NCBI RefSeq assembly: GCF_041260155.1
Contig: NC_091944.1
Location: forward strand, 19,566,272 to 19,630,271
Direction of reading: 5' to 3'
DNA length: 64,000 nucleotides
Source of the DNA: Ptychodera flava
Lineage: Eukaryota > Hemichordata > Enteropneusta > Ptychoderidae
In this document: positions 12,471 to 24,825 of the stretch, one piece after another
Numbering within the stretch: the first letter of the stretch is position 1
How the letters are laid out: each line of letters begins with the position of its first letter
Program-made: the position numbers and the translations under genes
Notes under the pieces: generated by a model
What the model saw: the letters and a program-made list of their open reading frames with translations, nothing else
Database searches by the model: none
Told to the model about the DNA's origin: nothing

Positions 12471-15400
12471 TTGAAATTTTAAACTTACTTATTGTTTTGT
12501 ACTTATCAAAATAATACAAGGAAAAAAAATGATAATAATACAGTTTATTGTTGTACTATACTTTTATTACCAGTGTAAGGCGTATTAACAAAGTATCATC
12601 GCTTTGTTAATTACGTATATTGATACATACATTGTACATACATTTGATGCAACCATGCACACAATAATTGATGTAGCGGCACTCGAACTTTGGAGGCATA
12701 CGGTTACAAGGATTCCCATCATGACACAAATTAGGGGGTTTGTCAGAAGGACGCTTTGAGACAAAGCCACGCCGGCAGCAGGTCCACTCAGCAGTGTGAA
12801 GGAATCTGCCATTAGCGCCAAAGACACGATGAAGAAGTAGTAGCAGTTCGTCAAAATCAAAATTTTAGCGAAATAATCAACCAGGATTCGTTTGCTTCTC
12901 TGGCGTATCGTTAAATCTAAAGGAAAAAACATAAAACACAAATAATATATGGTGCGTTTCTGCCAGTACTAGATGAAATTGCATGCCAGAATAATGTTTC
13001 TTTGCATAAACACTACTTGTGTGTGAGTTAATATAAACGAAAACCAACGAATCACCACGAAATGGGTGTGCACGATCAAGATGTTGTTGAAATTTTGTGC
13101 AATTCTTTATCTCAGTTGCTGATTTGAAAGCTGGCGGCGAAAACATGTCAATGGAGATCGCATCCAAAGGAAAAATAGCATACGGGTAAAAGCATAAACT
13201 TAAGTTGTACATCACAGTTAAATAGCTGTGAACGTGAAGTGAGCATCATATCTTTCATCTTGGCATTTAGCTGATTCGAATATTAAGTAAAAGGAATGAT
13301 CCTTTTTCGGTATAAGTAAATTATCTTGCAGTTATACTTTGTTTATACCTAAGGACTCGTTGATCAAATGATGTATGATCAAATGATATAAGTTTATACC
13401 ATTCGAAATATGTCTGTTATGATAAGCAGCAAGGGTTGTTAAAATAGTATATGACTCGATCAGCATTCCTTACCTGACCATTTAGCCTTTTTTGAGTTTA
13501 ACTTTATAACTTCATTCCATGTTTCTGCGCCTATCTTGCTGTCGCGGCTTCCGTATTCCCTCGATACTTTCTTAGACTTTTGATTCCCCTTTCCACTAGG
13601 ATAATGATGGAGCGGTTTTTGTCTGACTTTACGTTCGTTGTGTCTGGCAGGTTCATGGTCGACAGACTTGGCCGACGATGGACTTTGAGAATGTTTCATA
13701 AGAGTATGTTTAACGTTATGTTCATTAGTCAGATAACATATACTCGTCTCTTTTCTACCCTTGGGATCAATGCCGCCCTCTGCAGTTCTGCTTTGGGAGT
13801 CTCCGTTACCCGATGCTGTCGACATCTGCGTTTGCTTCACAATATTTGAATCACTAATTTAATGACGGCAATTTATATCTATCAGAGGGCAACCGTGTTG
13901 TTAGCAGACACTTTTGAAGGAATTTCACTACGAGTTAAGGCATTTCATTAGACGCTATTGTTTTTATAGACGTCATTTCTAAAAACGTCATTGTAAGCCA
14001 TGGTTGACCAAGTCCAACAGCCAGTTCCAAAACCCAAAAGCGACCCCTAGCATATAATATTTTAGTTTTCGTACATTTGGTCCCTTAATTTTTTCAAATG
14101 GTTATGGAGCGATGACATCTTCTCTGTGCCTCTTTTTGGACGGTTTTGCTCAAAGGTGCACTCTGAAAAAAAGAGCGCGTGTAGACATAAGATAACCGAA
14201 GAATGTATAAAAGTCTAGTAGAGAAAGTATGTAAGTGACTCGTTCAATTTTAATCACAGGTCTGTCTTGAAAGAAGATAGGGAAATAAAATTATAGAGAC
14301 AATAATAAACAAGAACAGATATTGCTATTTTTATAGTTTTGTTCATGGTCTAGTTTTTACGGGTCATCAGGTGACCTTTATCAACCCCATCAACGTTTGT
14401 ATTGCATCGTGATTTGTCACAAGCGAGTCATCATACTTTGATTTGGCGATTAAGGCACATTTTCAAAAAAGGTTCAGACATTTATGTTAGTGGCATAGAA
14501 GTGATCCAGTGCGAAATCTCGGAACTAAAACTTTTCTGTAGAATGTCCACGCTATACTATTGTATTCTTCTATTATATGACCAGCTCCGCAAAACGATCT
14601 CTTTGTTTACTTTCATCTCCGTCGTAAACGTTACATACCATTATTGACCTGACAAAGCTCTGCCGGCTGTTGTATTATGGTTAATCTTGCGAGCACATTA
14701 ACAAACAGTTTACGTCTCAACATTAGAAAATACACATTCATTTGCATGGCATGGCCATTGCCATTTCATCAAATTATCAATTTGTTGATTGATTCATACT
14801 CATTGACTGAATAGCTTATTGACACTTAGTAATAATTGTGAACTATATACAGGATATCTAACAAACCGACTACTAGCCAGCTTGCTAGGCAAAAAATCGA
14901 CCAAACTAACGAATATATAAATTGGTCGTACAAGCGGGCTGGAGGGGCCCACCGTGCACCCCCCCCCCATAAACCTACTACATGGGTACTTTTTTGTTCT
15001 TTGGGATCTGCTGAACTAGAAAAAAGATGTTAACATTGGTATTTTGGGATGCACTACCTGTCTGCACTGGTTTTTGATTGTATGTACCGCAAAAATGGCG
15101 AAAATGGGTAGGGTAGGGGGTACTATATCCTCCCCTAAATTAAGTAAATATGACATCAAATCGATTCCAGCAATCATTATCATTCAAGGCAAATAAATTA
15201 CCAGGTCCAATAAACAGTAAAAACAAACACACAAAGAAACATAAGATCACTGACAAAATCGGTAGTACAATCTTGAACCACTATATAAGTGGTGGCACCA
15301 GGTGTCCGGAATGGGCAAGCGTACCCTGCCAGCATGCTACACCATGAAATAGCACAAACCTACATTTTTGGAAAGCTCAGATATTGCTCTTTCTGAAGTA

Positions 15401-16267
15401 TACCAACTTTGGCAAATTTATTGTGTACATAGAATAGGACGACTTTACCATGAATTTTTTTGACAATTTTGAAATTTTTTACCCAAAATACCATGTAACA
15501 ATTGTGATTTACTTTTTATTAAGCAAAATTTTCACAACTTTAAGTGATTAAATTATTTATTCTGACATATTAAACAAGAAAAAAAGTGTTAACATCAGAT
15601 ATTTAACTATACACTACTTCTCTGGCGTCAATTTTGAATTGCATGTATCTGTATGGGGTGTGCAAAAACTAGGGGTAGGGGTACAATATTCTTTCCTTGA
15701 TGAAGTAAACTGGCTTGAAATGCCATATACCTTATAGTTTTAGAAAGCTTAGATACTGGTCTTTCTAAAATGCATAAGGTTTTAGTAAAAAAATATGACG
15801 TCATAGAATTGGATAACTTTAAATCGATTTTTCTGGTAATTCAGCAATTTTAACCGGAAGAAAATACGATAACTATTGATTCCTCCCAATGAAGCAAATC
15901 AAACAGATTTATGGATGTTATTTACTAATTGCAATGTGCTGAAGAAGAAAATAAAAGTCAAAATTGGGTATTTACAATGCATTATTGTCTCTACTCACTA
16001 AAATTGCAAGTTTTGCTACATTGGTATATCGTGAATGGGCATTTTATTGTTATGCAATGCAATGAACTAATGCACAGCCTTATAAAGAAGACTAAAACGC
16101 ACACACATAGTCATATTGCCATTTTCTCCTTAAAGTAAATAGATTGTTGATGACTGTCTATTTTTATAATTTGCTTTCTAAATACTTTTTTTAAAAATAA
16201 TTTTGATAAGACGTATTTGGAAGATTGTCTATGCCTCCTTGTCTTACTTATACAGCAAGCATTACTA

Positions 16268-19200
16268 ATAGGCGAGCGGCAGGCTCACCTATTTTTCACA
16301 CTTAATGTACCCACCTTACATACGGCCACATCATACGTCATTTGAAAGGTTATTATCTCTACTTTAAGAATATTGACGATGTGGAGCTGCCAAGTAGGGC
16401 CATACACCCATAATTTGCATAATTCACACGGGTATCCAATTTGCATAAATGCGACATAAATTAGAAATTTCATTGTTAACTTCTTTAAACATACTTTCAA
16501 ACTATCGAGTGATATATCAAATGAAAGGTGTTTGCATGTAGAATACAATATGGATATCCAAAGAGATATTTAAATTGATTTCACTGAAATATTTCCATAT
16601 TTTTTATGAAAAATTTATTTTTACCTTTTGAATAACAATATTTTAAAAAGTTTAACAGATGCAGCCACATCATACAGCCACATCATACATCATTTGAAAC
16701 CTTATTATCTGTACTTTATGAAAATGGACAATATTGAGCTTTCAAGTAGGGCCATACCCCTTAATTTACATAATTTACACGGGTATCCAATTTGCATAAA
16801 TGCGATGTAAAATCAGAAATTAACTGTTCACTACTCTAAACATGCTTTTAAACTATCGAGTGATATATCAAATGAAAGGTATTTGCATGTAGAATACACC
16901 TTTGATATCCAAAGAAATATTTTAATTGGTTTCACTGAAATATTTTCATATTTATATTGAAAAAATATTTTCCCTCTTTGAATTTCAATATTTTAAAAAT
17001 TTTAATACATACAACCACATCATACAACCACATCATACGTCATTTGAAAGCTGATTATCCGTACTTCAAGAAAATTGACAATGTTGAGCTGTCAAGTACG
17101 GCCGTAGCTCCTAATTTGGATAATTCGCATGGGTAAGCAAAATACAAAAATGTATATAAAATTAGTGATTTATTAACTACTCTAAGCATACTTTAAACTA
17201 TCGAGTGATATATCAAATGAAAGGTATTTGCATGTAGAATAACAAAAATGATACCCAAAGAGATATTAAATGATTTATCGAATTATTTTCATAATTATAT
17301 CGAAAAAATATATTTTCCCCTTTTGAATAACGATATTTTAATAATTTTAACACATACAACTACATCATACAGCCACATTATAGGGCACTTGAAAGCCTAT
17401 CACCTCTGCTTCACAAAAATTGACAATATGTAGCTGCAAAATAGAGCCGTGATTATTTAATTTGCATAATACACACTGTACCTAATTGCATGAGTCCGAT
17501 ATAAAATTATAAAATCCATCGATAAGTACTCTCACTTGCTTTTAAACTATCGAGTGATATATCAAATGAAAGGTATTGGCATGTACAATAGAGCTATGAA
17601 TTCCAAACACGTATCTAAAATATTCTTATTGAATATTTTTTTATTTAAATCGCGAATATCGTGATTTTTTTAATATTCATAAAATTGTGCAGTAAATACG
17701 TATAATGCCCACATTATGCAAAATAAGAATAAAATATATACAAAATCAGAATAATTCAACAACGCAAAAAACAAATATCGCTCTGACTGAGATTCAGAGA
17801 CAATGTCTGATTTTATTGGAACCCAACTCGAGCTTAATAAATTCATATCAAACAAAAAAATGCATCCTACTCTGAAATTTTCGAAAGCTCTCCTCAAAAA
17901 ATCACATCTTTAGACCTCATTATCTATGAAGGTCGTCGATGCAACAAATTAACATTCTCGACTTAAGAACACACACACAAAGCCAACAGATACCAGATTC
18001 CAGTTAATGCAATCAAACGGCAACATTCAATGATTTGTTAAAGGCAAAACATAACGATACAGTAGAACAATTATGCCACAACAACACGATACAAAATACA
18101 AGATTTTTTCGAGATAAAAGTAATGAAGTAAAAATAAAAGTAAAAGTAATTCTAGATCTTGTTTGATTATTACTAACTTTAGAACAATCGGATGACATTC
18201 AATTGTTATTCGATTTCATTGAATTACCTTCGAAACCTTGGAATCGCAAAAAGTAAAAGAAAACCAAAATATTTTCAGGTCCCCTATAGGCAGATCTAAA
18301 CTTTCAAGTCTCCTCTACTATCCCTCAAATTTTCGATTCCACCCTGAATTCCTCCGCCCCTCACCACCATTATTTGTGAACGCAGCCTAATCACATACAT
18401 ATGAAATAGAAATATAAGCGTTACACCTATGCCAAACAACACCTACAATAGCTCGATCTCCGAATCACATGAGCATTCACAAACACAACCAGACCGAAAC
18501 GGTAGACATTCATGCTTCCTTACTTGAACAAACTTAACTTCAGTGAAACAACGTGGTCCAGCAGTGCACACGTTTCACCAACGAAAATGAATTTTAAGCG
18601 ACTGGTGAAGACAACTCTATTCTCGAAAGGTAGCATTAAAGGATCGCAGTGTCACAGTAGTCTTTCAACTCCAGTGCGGGTTCAGGGCAGGATATGTAGA
18701 TTAGGGTACGCCTCGTCATGGCAAATCAACACTTTACACAAAACAGCCAAACATATCCTACACAAAATTCAACAACCATATAATATGAACGATGTGTAGA
18801 GTTTGCTTTCTCTTATTACTTGTCACCAGTTGTGTCTGCTGTCAAATTAATCTTCCATGCACAAGGCAGCTATAACTGTGGCAACCCTTTCACTCATGAC
18901 AAAACTGTTTAAGAAGAGGATGATGTAGAATTACTAGATGTACTTGAAATGTATCGCCATGAATGACTTGGATCATGGATCATGCCATAACTTTGACTAC
19001 AGCTTACTCTTACACATTGTTTCGGCTACATAGCTACTTTTCAACAACTACAATAGTGTCGTTCATGGGGATCTTTGTTTATGTTTAGACTTAATAGTAA
19101 TTGGCGATATTTTCCAACACATCTTTACAAATATATATATTGTATATAACATTAAAAGGTTTTAATATGCTGTATAATATAGTCCATACAAAGAGCATGT

Positions 19201-20845
19201 TTGGAGAAACACTCTCTGACCTATAAAAACTAGACATCGGTATCGGATAATAATGCAGACAAGAAGAGCTATTCATGTGTTTGAAACATACATTAAACAA
19301 ACAAAATATTCATTTCCAGACCTCATTTCAGCTGTTTGTTCTCCGTGTTCTGTGCACTTTTTGCACATCATAATGCATGTGGTTGCATTGATACTGCTGT
19401 TAAAATTTTTGAAATACCGTTATTCAAAAGGGGAAAATAATTTTTTTCACTACAAATATGAAAATATTTCAGTAAAACTACTTTGTATATCTCTTTGGAT
19501 GTCAATTTTGTTTTTAAAATGCAAATAATTTTCGTTTGATATATCACTCGATAGCTTAGAAGTATGTTAGGTATCGCAAGCTGGTAGATAAATACAATAT
19601 CTCTCTTCGACAAATGATCACTGATGGCATCGGTGACATTGGGCCTTAGTTAGTGACCACTACCTATCCGACTTATAGATTGATATATGGCGGGTGCCAC
19701 ATGTGGGGCAGGATGCGTTTACAATTTTCGAAACACCTGACATCACTTCTTGGTCTTCTGGCCAGAGGTCTATATATCTTTCTTCAGAATATGACTTTGT
19801 TTGTGTACCGTCTATTTACTGTCTGTTCTGTGCTGTTTTGTGTCTATGTTTACAACTATTGTCTTACGAATTCTGACCTACTGTCATTGGATTATGGATT
19901 GGTATGATTGCGATTATTTTAGAATAGTTAATGAATTTGTGTTTTATATTGCATTTATGCAAATTGCTTACCTATGTAAATTATGCAAATTTAGAGATAC
20001 GGCCTTACTTGATAGTTCAACATTGTCAATTTTCTTGAATTAGAGATAATAAGCTATAAAAATGACGTATGATGTGTCTGTATGATGTGGCTGTATGTGA
20101 TGAAATATTTATAATATTGTTATTGAAAAGGGGAAAATATTTTTCCAATATGAATATGAAAATATTTCAGTAAAACCATTTTAAATATCTCTTTCGATAT
20201 CTATTTCGTATTCTACATGCAAATACCTTTCATGTGATATATCACTCGATAGTTTAAAAGTATGTTTAGAGTAGTGAACAATGAATTTCTAAATTCATAT
20301 TGCATTTATGCAAATGGATACCCTTGTAAATTATGCAAATTAAAGGCTAGGGCCGTACTTGACAGTTCAACATTGTCAATTTTCTTGTAGTAGAGATAAT
20401 AAGCTTTCAAATGATGTATGATGTAGCTGTATGTTGTAGCTGTATTTGTTAACATTTTTAAAATATTGTATTCAAGAGAGGAAAATATTATTGTCAATAT
20501 AAATATGAAAATATTTCAGTGAAATCAATTTAAATATGTCTTTGGATATCAAAGTTGTATTCTGCATGCAAATACCGTTCATTTGATATATTATTCGATA
20601 GTTTGAAAGTACGTTTAAAATAGTTAACAGTGAATTTTCTAATTTTATATCGCCCTTATGCAAATTGGGTACCCGTGTGAATTATGCAAATTAAGGGGGT
20701 ATGGCCCTAATTGTCAGCTCCACATCGTCAATATTCTTAAAGTAGAGATAATAAGCTTTCAAATGACGTATGATGTGGCCGTATGTAAGGTGGGTACATT
20801 AAACTCCTAAAATAAGGCCCTTTTTGTGGATTCGCCGCTCGCCTA
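16268..20845. mobile_element. Nested element in the left arm, ends TAGGCGAGCGG...CCGCTCGCCTA, target TAA
   Basis: It is inserted in the outer palindrome's left arm at TAA: ATTAC-TAA | TAGGCGAGCGG ... CCGCTCGCCTA | TAA-CAATC. The opposite arm at about 24830 retains the empty site (GATTGTTAGTAAT on the plus strand), which fixes both ends. The first 1.4 kb and the last 1.4 kb are arrays of about 350 bp units in opposite orientation, recognised by TATCGAGTGATATATCA and CACATCATACGTCATTTGAA. There are about four units at the left and three at the right. The middle (about 17680-19380) is unique AT-rich DNA with no transposase I can recognise. A TAA target suggests PIF/Harbinger, tentatively. Confidence 0.8.
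19560..19905 (+). mobile_element. Fragment of a Penelope-like retroelement (3' part), fossil
   Basis: This stretch shares sequence and order with 44320-44660, for example TTTGGGGCAGG-type and GACATCACTTCTTG phrases and a segment resembling KYDxxLRQM near its start. At the second site the same sequence follows a recognisable Penelope-type reverse transcriptase. It is a short, broken relic lying inside the 16268-20845 element. Confidence 0.5.
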
Positions 20846-20856
20846 TAACAATCTAT

Positions 20857-23800
20857 TAGGCCGTGGGCTAGAGGGCGCGTCTACGTGCACCTCCCCCCCC
20901 CCACCCGCACAGGATAACTAACCTGTATTTTCAGAAGCCTTGGGATCCCTAGAATAAGAAATAGGATTTTAACAGACAAAATATAGGGACTCAATAGCTG
21001 TTACGGTCATGTTTTGAAGGGTACCGCAAAATCACGATTTTGTGACCCACATGGATTTTTGTCAAATCTGTCTTCATGTACGTCATCTGCTGAGCTTACT
21101 GTTTAACATGACCTGGCTTATGGGGTATCATTAGAAAGGTGATTTATTCTTCTTGAAAATAGTATATAGCAATATGCAATATCTTCTATAGTTTTCATGA
21201 AATAGGGCCATAATTTACCCCATACCCCAAAGTTTATGTCGCAAATTACTGTCAAAACTAATCTAAATCTACCAATTATTTACCTCGACATAATACAGAG
21301 GGCAATGATGTGTATTAACTTTGTGTTATTTGCTACAGGTACATGTTAGAAACCTGAAATAAACTTTTGAAAGAAAAAATATTGGGATCCTGTAGCTGTA
21401 ACAGTCATATTTTGAAGGGTTCCGCAAAATCACAGTGTTACTGAATCACATTCGTTTTTGTTAATTAAACCTGTCTTCTTGTAAGTCTTCTGCTGAGCTT
21501 ATTTGAACATAAAGAGGCATATGCGGTATCATTTGAAAGTTATTTACTTTCTTTAAAATGATATGTTGCAATATGCAATATCTTCTATAGTTTTCATGAA
21601 ATGAGACCAAAACTTACCCCATACCCCAAAGTTTTATGTCGCAAGTTACAGTCAAAACTAATGTCAAATTCTACCAATTATTTTCCTAGACACTTTACAA
21701 AAGGCAATGCTTTGTATAAAATATATTTTATTGGGTACAGGGACATGTCAAAAATATGAGTTAGACTTTTAACAAACAAAATATTGGATGAATGATTGTT
21801 ACTTGCATGTTTGAAGGGTACCGTGAAGTTAGAGTATTGCCGACTCGCATATGTTTTCGTTAAATGTGTCGTCTTGTAAGTCATTTGCTGAGCTTACTTT
21901 TCACCATAACCTAGCTTATGGGCTGCCGTTAGAAAGACAATTTATTTGGCTTTAAAATGACATATTGTAATATACAATATCTTCTATAGTTTTCATGAAA
22001 TAGGAATCTTACCCCATACCCCAAAGTTCTATGTCGTAAATTACTTTCAAAACTAATCTTAAATTCTACCAATTATTTACCTAGACATTATACAAAAGGC
22101 AATGCTTTGTATCAAATTGTTTTATTTGATACAAGTACATGTTAAAACCTTGAAATAAACTTTTAACACAAAAATATCCGGATGCTGTAGCTGTAACAGT
22201 CATATTTTGAATGGTACTGCAAAATCACAGTATTGCCAACTCGCATACATTTTCGTTAAATCTGTCTTCTTGTAAGTCTTCTACTGAGCTTACTTTAAAC
22301 ATAACGTGGCAAGTTGGGCATCATTAAAAAGTTAATTAACTCTTCTTTATAATAATGTATTGCAATATGCAATATCTTTTACAGTTTTCATGAAATAGGA
22401 CCCCAACTCACCCCACACCCCAAAGTTTTATGTTCCAAATTACAGTCAAAACTAATCTCAAATTCTGCCAACTATTTACCGGGACATAATACAAAGTGCA
22501 ATGATTTGTATTAAATTTAGTTTCTTTGCTTTAGGTTCATGTTAGAAACTTGAAACGAACTTTTAACAGAAAAATATTGTGATGCTGTAGCTCTAACAGT
22601 AATATTTTGAAGGGTACCACAAAATCATGGTATTGCCAACTCGCATACGTTTTTGTTTAACCTGTCTTATTGTAAGTCATCTGCTGAGCTTATTTTTTAA
22701 CATAAGTTGGCAATTGGGGTATCATTAAAATGTTTTTTTTTCTTTGATATAACATATTGTAATATACAATATCTTCTTACGTGTTCAGGAAATAAGACCA
22801 AAACTTACCCCATACCCCTAAGTTTATATTGCAAATTACTGTCACTACTGATTTAAAATTCTACCAAACTTTTACCTAGACATATTACAAAAGACAATGA
22901 TTTGTATGAAATCTGTTTTATTTGCTACAGAGACATGTCACAAATATGAGATAGACTTTTAACAGACAAAATACTGGGATTGAATGGTTGCTGCTGTCAT
23001 GTTTTGAAGGGTACCGTAAAGTCACAGTCTTGCCCACTCGTATGTGTTTTTGTTAAATGTGTCATCTTGTAAGTCATCTGCTGAGCTTACTTTTTACTCT
23101 AACCTTTCTTATGGGCTATCATTGGAAGACAATTTTTGCCAAAAAGCGACCGACATATTGTAATATGCAATATCTTCAATAGTTTTCATGAAATAGGACC
23201 AAAACTTACCCCATATCCCAAATTCGCAAACTGCAAAGTTTTAGAACAGATGTAGTTTGCAAATCAAACTAAGGGCTGGGGTGATGAGGTTTTTGCTATT
23301 TAATTACAACTTAAGATGATAATGCACTTTATGATATGCTAAAAATAAGAGTGATAAAATCTTTGTAATGATACCCTACAATCTGGTTTATGGACAAAAT
23401 AAAGGTTGGCAGATAAATTTCATGGAAACCTGTTTAATAAAATTTCACGGGTTTCAGTAACATATCCTGCTATCCTTCAAACCATGATGCTAACAGCTAT
23501 TAAATCGCAATATTATCCTGGTAATTGTATCTTTCCTAGTTGGAAATGTCTCTGTAACAAATAAAATAGGTTTCATGCAAAGTTTGTCTTTTTATAGAAT
23601 TTTTCAAAATTAAATGCTAGTTTTGACAGTAATTTACGACATAAAACTTTGGGGTATGGGGTAAGATTTGGTCCTATTCTGTGAAAACTGTAGAAGATAT
23701 TGTATATTACAATATGTCATTTTAAAGCCAAATAAATTGTCTTTTTAACGGCAGCCCATAAGCTAGGTTATGGTTAAAAGTAAGCTCAGCAGATGACTTA

Positions 23801-24825
23801 CAAGACGACACATTTAACGAAAACATATGCGAGTCGGCAATACTCTAACTTCACGGTACCCTTCAAAACATGCAAGTAACAGTCATTCAATCCCAATATT
23901 TTGTCTGTTAAAAGTCTAACTCATATTTTTGACATGTCCCTGTACCAATTAAAATATATTTTATACAAAGCATTGCCTTTTGTAAAGTGTCTAGGAAAAT
24001 AATTGGTAGAATTTTGACAATAGTTTTGACTGTAACTTGCGACATAAAACTTTGGGCTGTGGGTAAGTTTTGGTCTCATTTCATGAAAACTATAGAAGAT
24101 ATTGCATATTGCAATATATCATTTTAAAGGAAAGTAAATTAACTTTCAAATGATACCGCATATGCCTCTTTATGTTCAAAATAAGCTCAGCAGAAGACTT
24201 ACAAGAAGACAGGTTTAACAAAAACGAATGTGATTCAGTAATACTGTGATTTTGCGGAACCTTCAAAATATGACTGTTACAGCTACAGGATCCCAATATT
24301 TTTTCTTTCAAAGTTTATTTCAGGTTTCTAACATGTACCTGTAGCAAATAACACAAAGTTAATACACAACATTGCCCTTTGTATTATGTCGAGGTAAATA
24401 ATTGGTAGAATTTAGATTAGTTTTGACAGTAATTTGCGACATAAACTTTGGGGTATGGGGTAAATTATGGCCCTATTTCATGAAAACTATAGAAGATATT
24501 GCATATTGCTATATACTATTTTCAAGAAGAATAAATCACCTTTCTAATGATACCCCATAAGCCAGGTCATGTTAAACAGTAAGCTCAGCAGATGACGTAC
24601 ATGAAGACAGGTTTGACAAAAATCCATGTGGGTCACAAAATCGTGATTTTGCGGTACCCTTCAAAACATGACCATAACAGCTATTGAGTCCCTATATTTT
24701 GTCTGTTAAAATCCTATTTCTTATTCTAGGGATCCCAAGGCTTCTGAAAAATACAGGTTTGTTATCCTGTGCGGGTGGGGGGGGGGGAGGTGCACGTAGA
24801 CGCCCCCTCTAGCCCACGGCCTAAT
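20857..24825. mobile_element. Inner foldback element at the exact centre of the outer palindrome
   Basis: Ends are GGCCGTGGGCTAGAGGGCG and its inverted counterpart, followed by C-rich and G-rich tracts as in the outer element's ends, so the two are probably related families. The flanks read CAATCTATTA at the left and TAATAGATTG at the right. Without the insert and one TA the site is the perfect palindrome CAATCTATTAATAGATTG, so the target is a TA at the symmetry centre. The arms are arrays of about 400 bp units containing GCTGAGCTTACTTT and CTTACCCCATACCCCAAAG, about six units at the left and four inverted at the right, around unique DNA near 23230-23480. The outermost units of the two arms are almost identical. 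Confidence 0.8.

Larger units (their letters stand above)
7783..13840 (-). pseudogene. SLC34-type sodium/phosphate cotransporter (NaPi-II), copy A, last exon split by a transposon
   Basis: SLC34 proteins carry phosphate into cells with sodium across the plasma membrane. Exons, right to left: 13840-13474 (cytoplasmic N-terminus ending NSKKAKWS), 12916-12638, 12304-11985, 11690-11528 and 10903-7783. Exon 2 carries the first QSSS signature (LQSSSAATSIIV). Exon 3 has AIPMVMGANIGTSITNT and ATVHDCFNWFAVIVLLPLE. Exon 4 is the extracellular loop with NET, NGT and NYT glycosylation sites. Exon 5 has the second motif (LLQSSSVFTS), YPLTLGAN, CHLFFNLSGILLFYPVP and ARYRWFSIVY, ending at TGA 7785-7783. Splice phases (1,1,0,1) agree throughout. 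Without the inserted element the frame would give about 647 residues, close to human SLC34A1 (639). Exon 5 is broken by a 2.3 kb element at 8300-10603, and one base is missing near 8231 (after TTFTIF), so a full product is unlikely. NIKTT replaces the usual NIGTT. The exon 2 donor is the least certain junction. Confidence 0.88.

Noticed and set aside
15929-16138. Open frame starting MQCAEEENKSQNW, present identically at 24962-25171 on the other strand
   Set aside because: It recurs because it lies in both arms of the palindrome. It has no recognisable domain, so repetition is not evidence of coding.
16268-24825. CRISPR-like regularly repeated arrays
   Set aside because: Units are 350-400 bp satellite-type repeats in a eukaryotic transposon, with no short repeat-spacer pattern.
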